Assembly (NCBI GenBank): GCA_031272345.1
Contig: JAISTZ010000193.1
Span: 1 to 17,419 of the forward strand
Reading direction: 5' to 3'
Length of the DNA stretch: 17,419 nt
From: Spirochaetaceae bacterium
GTDB lineage: Bacteria > Spirochaetota > Spirochaetia > Treponematales > Treponemataceae
Numbering within the stretch: the first letter of the stretch is position 1; every line of letters starts with the position of its first letter. A model generated the notes under the pieces. The model saw only the letters and a list, made by a program, of their open reading frames with translations. It ran no database searches and had not been told where the DNA came from. The position numbers and the translations under genes are program-made. Of this stretch, positions 6,325 through 13,717 are shown in pieces.

Positions 6325-8510
6325 CCTGGGATAAAAAAGACGTTCCACAGGACCTGGTGCGGTCAATCGCCAGGTCCTATTCCTGCGATCTCCTTCGGGC
6401 GTCGATTCTGGCCCGGCGGGGAATCACCGAGGGCAGGGACATCCTCTTCTTCCTGGAGGACGACCTGCGCTACCAGCACAGTCCCTTCCTGTTCTCCCAG
6501 ATGGAAGACGCGGTTGACAGAATCCTCCAGGCCCAGGAGGAGGGGGAGAAGGCGCTGGTCTTCGGGGACAGGGACGCCGACGGGGTCACGGGCACGGCCC
6601 TCCTCGTGGCGGAGCTCCAGCGCATGGGCATCGACACGGCCTGGCGGGTCCCCCTGGGGGACGACCTCTACGGGCTTTCCCTCAAGGCCGTGGAAGCCTG
6701 CGCCGCCGAAGGGCGCACCCTCATCATCACCGTGGACTGCGGCATCTCCAACAACGCGGAAATCGCTGCGGCGGCGGAGGCCTGCATCGACGTGATCGTC
6801 CTGGACCACCACGAGGAGCCCGATGAGCCGCCGTCAAACTGCATCATCGTCAACCCAAAGGCCGGCAACGACAAAAAGACCTACCCCTTCGGGGGGATTT
6901 CGGGCTGCGCGGTGGTCTACAAGCTGCTCCAGGCCCTGCGGTTCGCCCGGAGCGAATTCTACAAGCAGGAGGTCTGCCTCCTCAACGTGGTTCCCCTCAC
7001 GGAGGCGTGGAACATCGAGTGCATAAAGACCGTGAACTGTGTAAAAAAGGACAGTCTCACCGAAACGGTGGTGCCCGGGGCCGTGTCCTTCGGCCAGACC
7101 AGGCTGGGGAATTTCCTCCGGGGCCAGCAGATCTTCGTGTGGGACGCGCCCTTGCAGGCAAAGCAACTGGGGAAGGTCTTCGGAACGGGGGTGGAATTCA
7201 ACCTCTGGGACCTGCGGAACGATGTGGCATCGGTTCTGCCCTCCGCAGCGGGGTTCTCCCTCCTCAGGCTCAAGGAGGCCTCCCGGATAGCCCGGTACGA
7301 GGACGGGGAGGTCACGGAAATCGGCTGTTTCTTCAACCTCTTCGTCACCTTTGTGCAAAAAAAGCTCCGCTCGGCCTTTCCCCAGGAGGCGAAACAGGAG
7401 GTCCTGGACTTGCAGCTCGTGGCCCTGGCGGCCATGGCGGACGTGATGCCCCTGCGGGACGAAAACCGGATCTTTGTGCGCCAGGGGCTCAAGTCCCTGG
7501 GGTTCTTGAACAGCAGGAATTTCAACCCGGAGCATGTGCGGCCCGGTCTCCTTGAGCTGATGAGCGCCCTGAATCTCCTGAATCAGCCCGTCACCAGCAG
7601 GACCCTCGCCTGGGACCTGGCCCCGGTGATCAACGCGGCGGGCCGCATGGGGGACGCGTCCCAGGGGGTGGAGCTCCTCCTCTGCGGGGACCCCCAAAAG
7701 CGGACCGCCCTGGCGCACAAGCTCGTCACCCTCAACGAGGAGCGGAAGCGCCTGGAGCAGAAGGCCCGGGAGGGGCTTTTTGCCGCCACGTCCGCAAGCC
7801 TGGGGGACTACCACGGGAATCTCTGTGTGGTCGTCGACGACCCGGAGGACCCCAGGATCCCGGTCCGGGGCATCACGGGGCTCCTGGCGTCGAGTTTCCT
7901 GCGGCTCTTCCGGGTTCCCGCTGTGGTGATCACGGCGGACGGCGGGGAGGCGGTGGGTTCCGTCCGCTCCCCCAAAGGGGTCAACGCCCGGGACCTTGCG
8001 GAGCGGATCTGCGAGGCCGTTGGGTCCGTCACCTACGGGGGCCACCGGGAGGCCGCGGGGTTCAGTTTTGCCGGGGACAAAATCCCCCTGGTCAAGGAGA
8101 CCCTCGTGTCCCTCTCGGCGGCCATGGAGCCCCCGCGGGAGGAGGAAGAGCGGGTGGAGGTTGACGCGGAGCTTCCCCCGGAGTACATGAAGCCGGACCT
8201 GCTTGCCCTGGCGGACGCCTTCGAGCCCTACGGGGCGGACAATCCGGAGCTGCGGTTCCTCGTAAAGAAGGCAAAAATCACCGGGGCGGAACTCATCGGC
8301 AGGACCGAAAAAAAACACCTCCGCCTGCAACTTCAATTCGGCCCCTACACGTGGCCCGCCCTGTTCTGGAACGCCGCGGACCTGTATGGGAAGGATTTTT
8401 CCTCCGGAGACCTCGTCTCTGTGGTCTTCTCGGTCCAGCGGAATTTTTTTAAGGGGGTCGAATCCCCCCAGATGATCATCGCCGCCCTGGAAAGGGCAAT
8501 GTCAACCTAG
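6321..8510 (+). CDS. recJ: Single-stranded-DNA-specific exonuclease RecJ with a large internal insertion
   Basis: A 729-residue 5'-3' ssDNA exonuclease of the DHH phosphoesterase superfamily. Metal-binding motifs are intact: D83/D85/D87 (GDRDADG), D139 (VDCGIS), D162-H163-H164 (LDHH) and D374 (AMADVMPL). DHHA1 hallmarks follow at R549-S550 and GGHREAAGF (573-581), and an OB-like C-terminal domain spans about 645-720. In ordinary RecJ about 25-30 residues separate the SG(V)G-type helix (here 191-206) from the motif-IV aspartate strand. Here about 155 residues intervene (about 207-362), a distinctive insertion discussed in the findings. The ATG at 6321 overlaps the upstream stop (ATGA). With recO nearby it fits recombination repair of gaps. 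Its last bases overlap the convergent pseudouridine synthase gene by 9 bp. Confidence 0.9.
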   Translation: MTWDKKDVPQDLVRSIARSYSCDLLRASILARRGITEGRDILFFLEDDLRYQHSPFLFSQMEDAVDRILQAQEEGEKALVFGDRDADGVTGTALLVAELQRMGIDTAWRVPLGDDLYGLSLKAVEACAAEGRTLIITVDCGISNNAEIAAAAEACIDVIVLDHHEEPDEPPSNCIIVNPKAGNDKKTYPFGGISGCAVVYKLLQALRFARSEFYKQEVCLLNVVPLTEAWNIECIKTVNCVKKDSLTETVVPGAVSFGQTRLGNFLRGQQIFVWDAPLQAKQLGKVFGTGVEFNLWDLRNDVASVLPSAAGFSLLRLKEASRIARYEDGEVTEIGCFFNLFVTFVQKKLRSAFPQEAKQEVLDLQLVALAAMADVMPLRDENRIFVRQGLKSLGFLNSRNFNPEHVRPGLLELMSALNLLNQPVTSRTLAWDLAPVINAAGRMGDASQGVELLLCGDPQKRTALAHKLVTLNEERKRLEQKAREGLFAATSASLGDYHGNLCVVVDDPEDPRIPVRGITGLLASSFLRLFRVPAVVITADGGEAVGSVRSPKGVNARDLAERICEAVGSVTYGGHREAAGFSFAGDKIPLVKETLVSLSAAMEPPREEEERVEVDAELPPEYMKPDLLALADAFEPYGADNPELRFLVKKAKITGAELIGRTEKKHLRLQLQFGPYTWPALFWNAADLYGKDFSSGDLVSVVFSVQRNFFKGVESPQMIIAALERAMST

Positions 8511-9410
8511 GAGTCCTCCCAGCCCGCAGGTTTCAAGCATCGCCCTGAAGGCTTCCGGCAAGGGGGCGGACACCGACGGGGGCGCGCCCAGGGGATTGTC
8601 CCCGGGAAAGGCGATTTCCGCGCCGTGGAGGAAGTAGCCCTGTCCGCCCGTGCCCGCGCCGCCGTACCGCGAGTCCCCCAGGAGGGGGAAGCCGTGGAGG
8701 GCGCTGTGTTTCCGTATCTGGTGTTTCCTCCCGGTGCCGATGGTGAATTCCGCAAGAAAGACCCCCAGGCCCAGGAAGGCCCCCTTCCCCAGGGGACGCA
8801 TCACCGTGACCGCCCGCTCCGGGATTGAACCGCTCTCCCTTTCCAGTCCCTCGTCCCAGGTCTCCTCCCCCGCCGGGGAACCCTGGGCAATGGCGAGGTA
8901 CCGCTTCCTAATCCTCCGCTCCCGGAGGGCCTGGGAAAACCATACGGCCCCCCGGATGCTCCGGGAACACACGAGCGCACCGGTTGTCCCCTTGTCCAGC
9001 CGGTGCAGGGGCGCGGGGACGAAGGCGAGGGATTCCGGCGTTTCAAGGGATGTGAGCCATCCGGCAACGCTGGGGACTCCCGGCCCGGCATGGACGCAGA
9101 GTCCCGCGGGCTTTGCGATGATTCTGAGGTCACGGCTGCAAAAGAGGGTTTCCATGACAAAGGGAAAATCCCCCGGCCCCCCTCCGCCAGGTTTCTGCTC
9201 CGGGCCGCCCAGAAACGCCGGGGCGGAAATCACGTCGCCCCCCCTGAGGAGGAAGCCCGGAGTCACCCCCTTGCCGTTTACACGGATGAGGCCCCTTCGG
9301 ATGAGGGAATAGAGCGCGGAAAGGGGTGTGTCCGGAAAAAGACGGCGGAGGATTCTGTCCGTCCGCCGCCCCGCGTCGTCCGGCCCGGCTTTAAAACGCT
9401 GGAAGTCCAA
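8502..9410 (-). CDS. RluA-family pseudouridine synthase
   Basis: A 302-residue RNA-modifying enzyme converting uridine to pseudouridine, most like the RluC/RluD group acting on 23S rRNA. An N-terminal S4-like RNA-binding domain (about 12-63, RRGLIRVNGKGV) precedes the catalytic domain. The active-site motif is HRLDKGTTG (136-144) with catalytic D139, and TGRKHQIRKH (226-235) replaces the common TGRTHQIRVH. The substrate uridine cannot be assigned. The TTG at 9410-9408 is the only reasonable start: upstream in-frame codons contain no ATG or GTG before a stop, and the encoded N-terminus (LDFQRF followed by DDAGRRTDRIL) matches the family. The ribosome site is weak (GGGG). A possible promoter is TTGACT-17-TTCAAT at 9471-9443. 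Its 3' end overlaps recJ tail to tail. Confidence 0.9.
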   Translation of the reverse strand: MDFQRFKAGPDDAGRRTDRILRRLFPDTPLSALYSLIRRGLIRVNGKGVTPGFLLRGGDVISAPAFLGGPEQKPGGGGPGDFPFVMETLFCSRDLRIIAKPAGLCVHAGPGVPSVAGWLTSLETPESLAFVPAPLHRLDKGTTGALVCSRSIRGAVWFSQALRERRIRKRYLAIAQGSPAGEETWDEGLERESGSIPERAVTVMRPLGKGAFLGLGVFLAEFTIGTGRKHQIRKHSALHGFPLLGDSRYGGAGTGGQGYFLHGAEIAFPGDNPLGAPPSVSAPLPEAFRAMLETCGLGGLLG

Positions 9411-9442
9411 TTTTCGCCCCGTATTGCAGCGGTATGCTTCAA

Positions 9443-9471
9443 ATTGAATACACCCGGCGGAACATAGTCAA
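9443..9471 (-). promoter_or_regulatory. Weak promoter candidate for the pseudouridine synthase gene
   Basis: On the minus strand TTGACT (9471-9466) and TTCAAT (9448-9443) are 17 bp apart, giving a start about 25 nt before the TTG codon. The -10 matches consensus at only four of six positions, so read-through from the upstream SafE-type gene is equally possible. Confidence 0.3.
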
Positions 9472-9521
9472 GCGCCGGATGAGTCCTGATGGAACGGTGT
9501 ACATGAACCGGCTGCCTGACC

Positions 9522-11411
9522 TCAGCGCCTCCCGCAGCACCCGCCCCCGTCCTGGGAGCTGTAGAAGTAGTCCTCCGGGTAGACGAGGGTCTCGAAGGCG
9601 GCGGCCTCCCTTTGTATGCCCTCCCTGTCGATTGCGGTGATGTCGTCCACCACCTTGACGTACCCGAAGAAGGCGCTGTCCCCGGTGGAGAAGTCGAAAT
9701 CATCCTGGGGCTGGAAGTAGAGGACATTCTGGGCCTGCTTTTGCAGGTCCAGGACCGCCGTGTACGCGGGCACCCGGAGCTCCGCGCTCCCGTCCTTGGC
9801 GGACCGGTTGTCGATGATCCACTCCACCGGGAGGTCCCGCTCCACCACCATCACCGCCGGGCTGAACCCCTCGTCCGTGAGCCTTACGGCGGCCCGCTGG
9901 ATCGGCGTCCCCTGGTAGACCGCCCTTTCGGCGATCGCCAGGTCCGCGGAGGGAATCCTGTAGCCCGCCGGGACCGGGACGCCGGGGTCCGCGGTGTCCG
10001 GCGCGGCCGCCAGGGCAGCCCGGTCTGCCACCACGGTGATGGTGCTCCGGATCATCCCCATCCAGCAACTGTAGCGGAATTTGCCCGTCCGCCCCGGGGT
10101 GAACTCGATAAGATTTTTCCCCTGGCGGAACCGGTACTCGATGCCGTACTCCGGGATGAACATCCGGTTGTTGCACCCGGTGATGCTCCCCTGGGGGGCG
10201 TTGATGGTCCACCGCACCGGGATGCCCGCCATCACCGTGATTGCCGGGTAGCGCCCTGGGGAAAGGGTCGAAGTGACCACCTGCACCCCGTCGATGATCT
10301 CCGCGGCTGAACCCCCCGCCGAGACCGCGGAGGCGGGGCGCTCGAAGGCCGTCTGTGTGCCCGAGGGGAGGAGGGACCGGAGGGACAGCCCCGAGAGGGC
10401 CCACCCCTGGGCGGCCATGGTGATTCCCATGGCTGCCACGATGCAGGCCCCCGCCGCCATGACCCGCCTGGTGATGGACGGACGGGCGCTGAGGAACCCG
10501 CCCAGGGCGCCCAGGCCGAACATGAGGGGAACCGTGCCCAGGGAAAAGAGCAGCATCGAAGCCGCGCCCCTGGGGGCGCTCCCGGTGGAAAGGGCGTAGA
10601 GCTGCATGGCCTGGAGGGGGCCGCAGGGCATGAGCCCGTTCAGGAGCCCGATGAGGAGGGGGCTGCCGCTCCGGGCCTTGGCCCTGTCAATCCTTTTGGC
10701 GATGAAGGGGGGGAGCCTGGGGGTGAGGGCCCTGAGGAAGGGGAAAATCCCCAGCATGTTGACTCCCATAATCACCATGAAGACTCCGGCGGCAAGCTGA
10801 AAGGCCCCCCTGGCCCTGCCGGAGAAGCTCACCACGGACCCGGCCGCCCCCACGATGCCCCCGATGAGGGTGTAGGAAACCACCCGGCCCCCGTTGTAGA
10901 GGAGACTCGGCATGAGGGCGTCCAGACGGCGTCCCTCCCGGGGGCCCCCCAGGGTTTGGGAGAGGTTGATGCCCCCGCACATGCCCAGGCAGTGCACGCT
11001 GGTGATGAGGCCGATGAGGAACATCATCCCCAGGCCCATCCCGGCCTCAGCCGTGGGGAAGGCGCTGAACACGGACACCCCCAGGCCCTGCATCACCATG
11101 GCCCCCGCGATGATGACCACCAGGAAGCCCGCGGCCCTGGCCGCGCCCGAAGGCAGCCCCCGGCGTCCCTCCCCGCCGGAGAGGACCTCGTAGCCCAGGC
11201 CCTCGATGATGCCCTCGATCGCGTCCAGGGAAATCACGGTCCGGTCGTAGGTGACCCTGGCTGTCCCCGCCCGGTAACTCACCTGGACCGCGGTAATCCC
11301 CTCGGCCGCCCTGAGGGCCCCTTCTATTTTTTCTTGACAATGTACGCAGGACATCCCGCCGATGCGCAGGGTTCTGGTTTTACACTCCCCCTGGTCTTCC
11401 CTTGCTTCCAT
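9522..11411 (-). CDS. HMA domain - SafE/UreH-like membrane domain - two cupredoxin-like domains (copper handling)
   Basis: A 629-residue fusion protein. Residues 10-78 form a heavy-metal-associated domain with the C22-x2-C25 metal site (GGMSCVHC). Residues about 93-340 form a polytopic membrane domain of the sulfite-exporter/SafE-UreH type (COG2836) with the paired motifs SVHCLGMCGG (138-147) and NGLMPCGP (258-265), candidate metal ligands inside the bilayer. Residues about 370-461 form a cupredoxin-like domain with C413 (GCNNRMFIPEYG) and the C449-W-M-G-M453 motif. A second cupredoxin-like repeat (about 500-588) lacks these ligands. The tail ends GGGCCGRR. Such proteins are linked to copper (or silver) transport across the inner membrane; direction and partner are not shown. 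GGAGGTGA at 11423-11416 fixes the ATG at 11411. A much longer open frame upstream is antisense to the neighbouring gene and was discarded. Confidence 0.87.
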   Translation of the reverse strand: MEAREDQGECKTRTLRIGGMSCVHCQEKIEGALRAAEGITAVQVSYRAGTARVTYDRTVISLDAIEGIIEGLGYEVLSGGEGRRGLPSGAARAAGFLVVIIAGAMVMQGLGVSVFSAFPTAEAGMGLGMMFLIGLITSVHCLGMCGGINLSQTLGGPREGRRLDALMPSLLYNGGRVVSYTLIGGIVGAAGSVVSFSGRARGAFQLAAGVFMVIMGVNMLGIFPFLRALTPRLPPFIAKRIDRAKARSGSPLLIGLLNGLMPCGPLQAMQLYALSTGSAPRGAASMLLFSLGTVPLMFGLGALGGFLSARPSITRRVMAAGACIVAAMGITMAAQGWALSGLSLRSLLPSGTQTAFERPASAVSAGGSAAEIIDGVQVVTSTLSPGRYPAITVMAGIPVRWTINAPQGSITGCNNRMFIPEYGIEYRFRQGKNLIEFTPGRTGKFRYSCWMGMIRSTITVVADRAALAAAPDTADPGVPVPAGYRIPSADLAIAERAVYQGTPIQRAAVRLTDEGFSPAVMVVERDLPVEWIIDNRSAKDGSAELRVPAYTAVLDLQKQAQNVLYFQPQDDFDFSTGDSAFFGYVKVVDDITAIDREGIQREAAAFETLVYPEDYFYSSQDGGGCCGRR

Positions 11412-11439
11412 GCAGTCACCTCCATTTGAACGTGGGCGA

Positions 11440-11448
11440 AGTATACCA
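11440..11448 (-). promoter_or_regulatory. Extended -10 promoter of the HMA/SafE gene
   Basis: On the minus strand TGG-TATACT (11448-11440) forms an extended -10 element (TGn plus TATACT). No clear -35 is seen. The expected transcription start near 11433 leaves a leader of about 22 nt carrying the strong GGAGGTGA ribosome site. A metal-responsive operator was looked for and not convincingly found. Confidence 0.55.
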
Positions 11449-11555
11449 CGGAATTTTGAATACAATGTGAATATACATGGGAACCTCGAAAAACTAACCG
11501 GGTTTTTTGAGATGCCCGCATAGCAATTTCTCCCGGCCCGCTGTACAATGATTCC

Positions 11556-12566
11556 ATGGATGACCGGCCTTCCGTCAAACTGTTCCTGGCCCCCATGGCG
11601 ACCCTTTCCCACGAGGCCCTCAGGCGGAGTGTCGAGCGTTTCGGCGGGTGCGACGAATACTACACCGAGATGATTCACGCCCCGTCCCTGGTTGCGGGGG
11701 GCAGATTCGAGAGCTGCTACCTCCGCAGGGGCCCCGCGCCGGAAAAGCTGCGGTGGCAGCTCACCGGGAACAGGGCCGATAGCCTTGCCCGGGCGGCCCG
11801 TCTGGTAAGCCGCCTCGGGGGCGCGGGGGTCGATTTGAACATGGGCTGTTCCGCCCCGGAAATTTACCGCTCCGGCGGGGGAATCGCCTGGATGCTCAAA
11901 CCCCGGGGCGAAACCCTGGGGATGGTGCGGCAGGTGCGGCAAGCCCTGGACGGCTCCCCCGGAGGCAAGCTTCCCCTGAGCGTGAAGCTCCGCCTGGGGG
12001 ACGAATCCTTCGGGGAGGATGATTTTTTTGATTTTTGCGACGCCCTCGCCGCGGAAGGGGTGGAGCGCATCGTCCTTCACCCCCGCACCCGGAGGGAGAA
12101 GTACCGGAAGGCCCCCCGGTGGGAGGCGGTGGGCCGCCTGGCGGAACACGCCGCGGGACGGTTCACGGTGGTCCTCAACGGGGCGGTCTCGGACAGGGGG
12201 TCCCTCCTTGCGGCCCTGGGGGCGGCGCCGGGCATAGAAGCCGTGATGGTGGGCCGGGCCGCCGCGCAGATGCCCTGGGTGTTCCGGGACCTCCGCGCCG
12301 TCCTGGATGGTTCCCCGGAGCCCCTCCCCCGGATAGACCTCCTGCAAACCGCCCTGGCGTTTTTAACCGACCTGGAGGAATGTCAGCCCGAAGAATTCTG
12401 GCCCACCAGACGCCGCCGGTTCTTTGAGTATTTCTGCGCCAACGTGGCCTTCAGGCACTACCTGTTCACCAAAATCCGGGGGGCAAAAACCAACGGGGAA
12501 GCCCGGGATGCCCTTGTGGAATATTTTGAAAAATCCCCCGGGGAGCGGTATGCCGGGGCGCGATAG
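11556..12566 (+). CDS. tRNA-dihydrouridine synthase family protein
   Basis: A 336-residue FMN-dependent Dus-family enzyme reducing uridines in the tRNA D-loop with NAD(P)H. The TIM barrel opens with LFLAPMATLSHEALR, then DLNMGCSAPEI with catalytic-type C98, VKLRLG, VLHPRTRREKY (the His-Arg substrate/FMN site), VLNGAVSD and the FMN-phosphate motif VMVGRAAAQMPW. A helical tRNA-binding C-terminus (about 255-330) includes RRRRFFEYF. Subclass (DusA, B or C type) is unassigned; the GCSAPEI loop differs from the common GCP version. There is no Shine-Dalgarno before the ATG at 11556, and a TACAAT -10-like box lies 6 bp upstream, so a leaderless transcript is possible. It is divergent from the copper-handling gene and followed by strong hairpins. 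Confidence 0.9.
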   Translation: MDDRPSVKLFLAPMATLSHEALRRSVERFGGCDEYYTEMIHAPSLVAGGRFESCYLRRGPAPEKLRWQLTGNRADSLARAARLVSRLGGAGVDLNMGCSAPEIYRSGGGIAWMLKPRGETLGMVRQVRQALDGSPGGKLPLSVKLRLGDESFGEDDFFDFCDALAAEGVERIVLHPRTRREKYRKAPRWEAVGRLAEHAAGRFTVVLNGAVSDRGSLLAALGAAPGIEAVMVGRAAAQMPWVFRDLRAVLDGSPEPLPRIDLLQTALAFLTDLEECQPEEFWPTRRRRFFEYFCANVAFRHYLFTKIRGAKTNGEARDALVEYFEKSPGERYAGAR

Positions 12567-12568
12567 CC

Positions 12569-12604
12569 CCGGCGGGCGATGAACGCCCGCCGGAGCGTTT
12601 CGTT
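12569..12604 (+). terminator. Rho-independent terminator after the dihydrouridine synthase gene
   Basis: CCGGCGGGCG (12569-12578) and CGCCCGCCGG (12584-12593) form a perfect 10-bp stem with the loop ATGAA, followed by an interrupted T-rich tail (GTTTCGTTTT). It stands between convergent genes. The T-rich tail exists only for the plus strand, so it should mainly stop plus-strand transcription and act less efficiently on the minus strand. Confidence 0.75.
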
Positions 12605-13675
12605 TTACAGAACCAGCCTGGCGGCCAGTTTTGCGGCTTTAATCACAGGCGCGTCCGCGGCGGTGGTGCTTGCCGCTGACTGCAGCACAGGATTGCCGGA
12701 GGCGTAGGCCGCCTCTTCCGCGGATGACGCCGCGACGGCTTCTGTCCGCCGCACAGAGGCGTCGGCCCGCTGCTGCCCCAGAGTCGTCGCGGTGTCGGCG
12801 TGGATTCTAGCCAGTTCGGCCTGGGCCGCCCGGCGCTGCTCGGCGGGCATCAGGTTTATCTGCGCGTCAACCATTTTCTGCTCCGCGTCGAGCTGCTGCT
12901 CCCGTTGCTGCTTGTCCATCTCGATGGGATGCCGCGCGTCGTTGTACATGGCCTGGGTCATTTCCAGCGCCGCCTGATCATCCGGCTGTAGGCGCCGCGG
13001 CAGCTGGTCTATCACCTTCTGCACATAGCCCGCGGTTATCTGCGCCCAGTCTTCGCGGTTGAAACTGTACAGCCTGTACAGAATCGTGTAACGGGTCGTG
13101 CTGCCGCTCACAGGGTCTTTTTCATCGGCCTCCTGCCAGAACTCCTGTACCAGCCTCGCGCCGGAAAGCTCCACCTCGGACTTGGTCTGGGTTATTTCCC
13201 GGATTGCCTCTTTCGTGGCCCCTGCAACACCGCTCGACGCGCTGCCCGCAAGGTACACGTTGATTGAGGTCTGCAGCTCCTTGGCGATTTCCCTGGCGAA
13301 CTGGGCGTCCGCCCGCATCTGCGCGCCCCGGAGGTCGGTCCACTGGGTCGTAAGGCCCCGGTACACCGAGTTCGTGACGGCGTCTTCAGGCTCGCTCAAA
13401 AACCGCGCCGCGTTGGCGAAGCGGTTAAGCTGAATGTCCGCTATCCACTGGGGAATCGCAGGAGACCTGGCGGCCCGCCCCTGCCAGTCTCTGAGGATTG
13501 TTTCGGCCGCTTCCACCCTGACGCCGCTCTCATCGCCGGGTTTAACGGACTTGGCGGGTTCAAAGGGAGCTGCCGTCTGGGGCACGTCTGAATTTGACGG
13601 CGCGGTTTTGTTCGACGCGCAGGCGGCGAAAACAGCCGTCGCGCACATCACAAGAATGCCAATTTTTTTGTTCAT
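12605..13675 (-). CDS. Lipoprotein, LPP20-related (second of two), function unknown
   Basis: A 356-residue predicted lipoprotein. A short signal peptide (MNKKIGILVM...) ends in the lipobox VFAAC with acylated C19. After a low-complexity Pro/Ala/Ser linker (20-50), residues about 60-225 resemble the LPP20/flagellar-assembly lipoprotein domain: a PQWI-type start at 75-78, then an alternating helix segment RADAQFAREIAKELQTSI, and YTILYRLYSFNREDW. Residues about 250-320 form a long Gln/Ala/Glu-rich helix, probably a coiled coil, followed by an Ala-rich end. AGGAGG at 13686-13681 lies 5 nt before the ATG. A hairpin with a T-run separates it from the upstream lipoprotein gene, so its dose may be lower. 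Envelope localisation is well supported; function is unknown. Confidence 0.82.
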   Translation of the reverse strand: MNKKIGILVMCATAVFAACASNKTAPSNSDVPQTAAPFEPAKSVKPGDESGVRVEAAETILRDWQGRAARSPAIPQWIADIQLNRFANAARFLSEPEDAVTNSVYRGLTTQWTDLRGAQMRADAQFAREIAKELQTSINVYLAGSASSGVAGATKEAIREITQTKSEVELSGARLVQEFWQEADEKDPVSGSTTRYTILYRLYSFNREDWAQITAGYVQKVIDQLPRRLQPDDQAALEMTQAMYNDARHPIEMDKQQREQQLDAEQKMVDAQINLMPAEQRRAAQAELARIHADTATTLGQQRADASVRRTEAVAASSAEEAAYASGNPVLQSAASTTAADAPVIKAAKLAARLVL

Positions 13676-13694
13676 AAGAACCTCCTATAGTTGC

Positions 13695-13715
13695 AAAAGG
13701 GTGCGTTGCGCACCC
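13695..13715 (-). terminator. Hairpin with T-run between the two lipoprotein genes (attenuator candidate)
   Basis: Read on the minus strand, GGGTGCG (13715-13709), loop CAA, CGCACCC (13705-13699) and TTTT (13698-13695) form a compact intrinsic-terminator shape 3 nt after the upstream gene's stop and directly before the next ribosome site. It probably lowers rather than abolishes read-through, or stabilises the upstream mRNA end. Confidence 0.5.
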
Positions 13716-13717
13716 CT

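Noticed and set aside
6834..8336. A 500-codon minus-strand frame inside recJ
   Set aside because: Codon shadow of the GC-rich recJ gene; rich in Gly, Pro, His and Leu with no domain pattern.
11440..11480. Copper-regulator operator (CopY-like TACAnnTGTA) upstream of the HMA/SafE gene
   Set aside because: Only a partial match (TACAATGTGA) is present; no symmetric site found.
9522..12347. A 941-codon minus-strand frame extending the copper-handling protein upstream to 12347
   Set aside because: The extra 312 codons are antisense to the dihydrouridine synthase gene and show Gly/Pro/Arg-rich shadow composition. A consensus ribosome site (GGAGGTGA) and an HMA domain start fix the true start at 11411.
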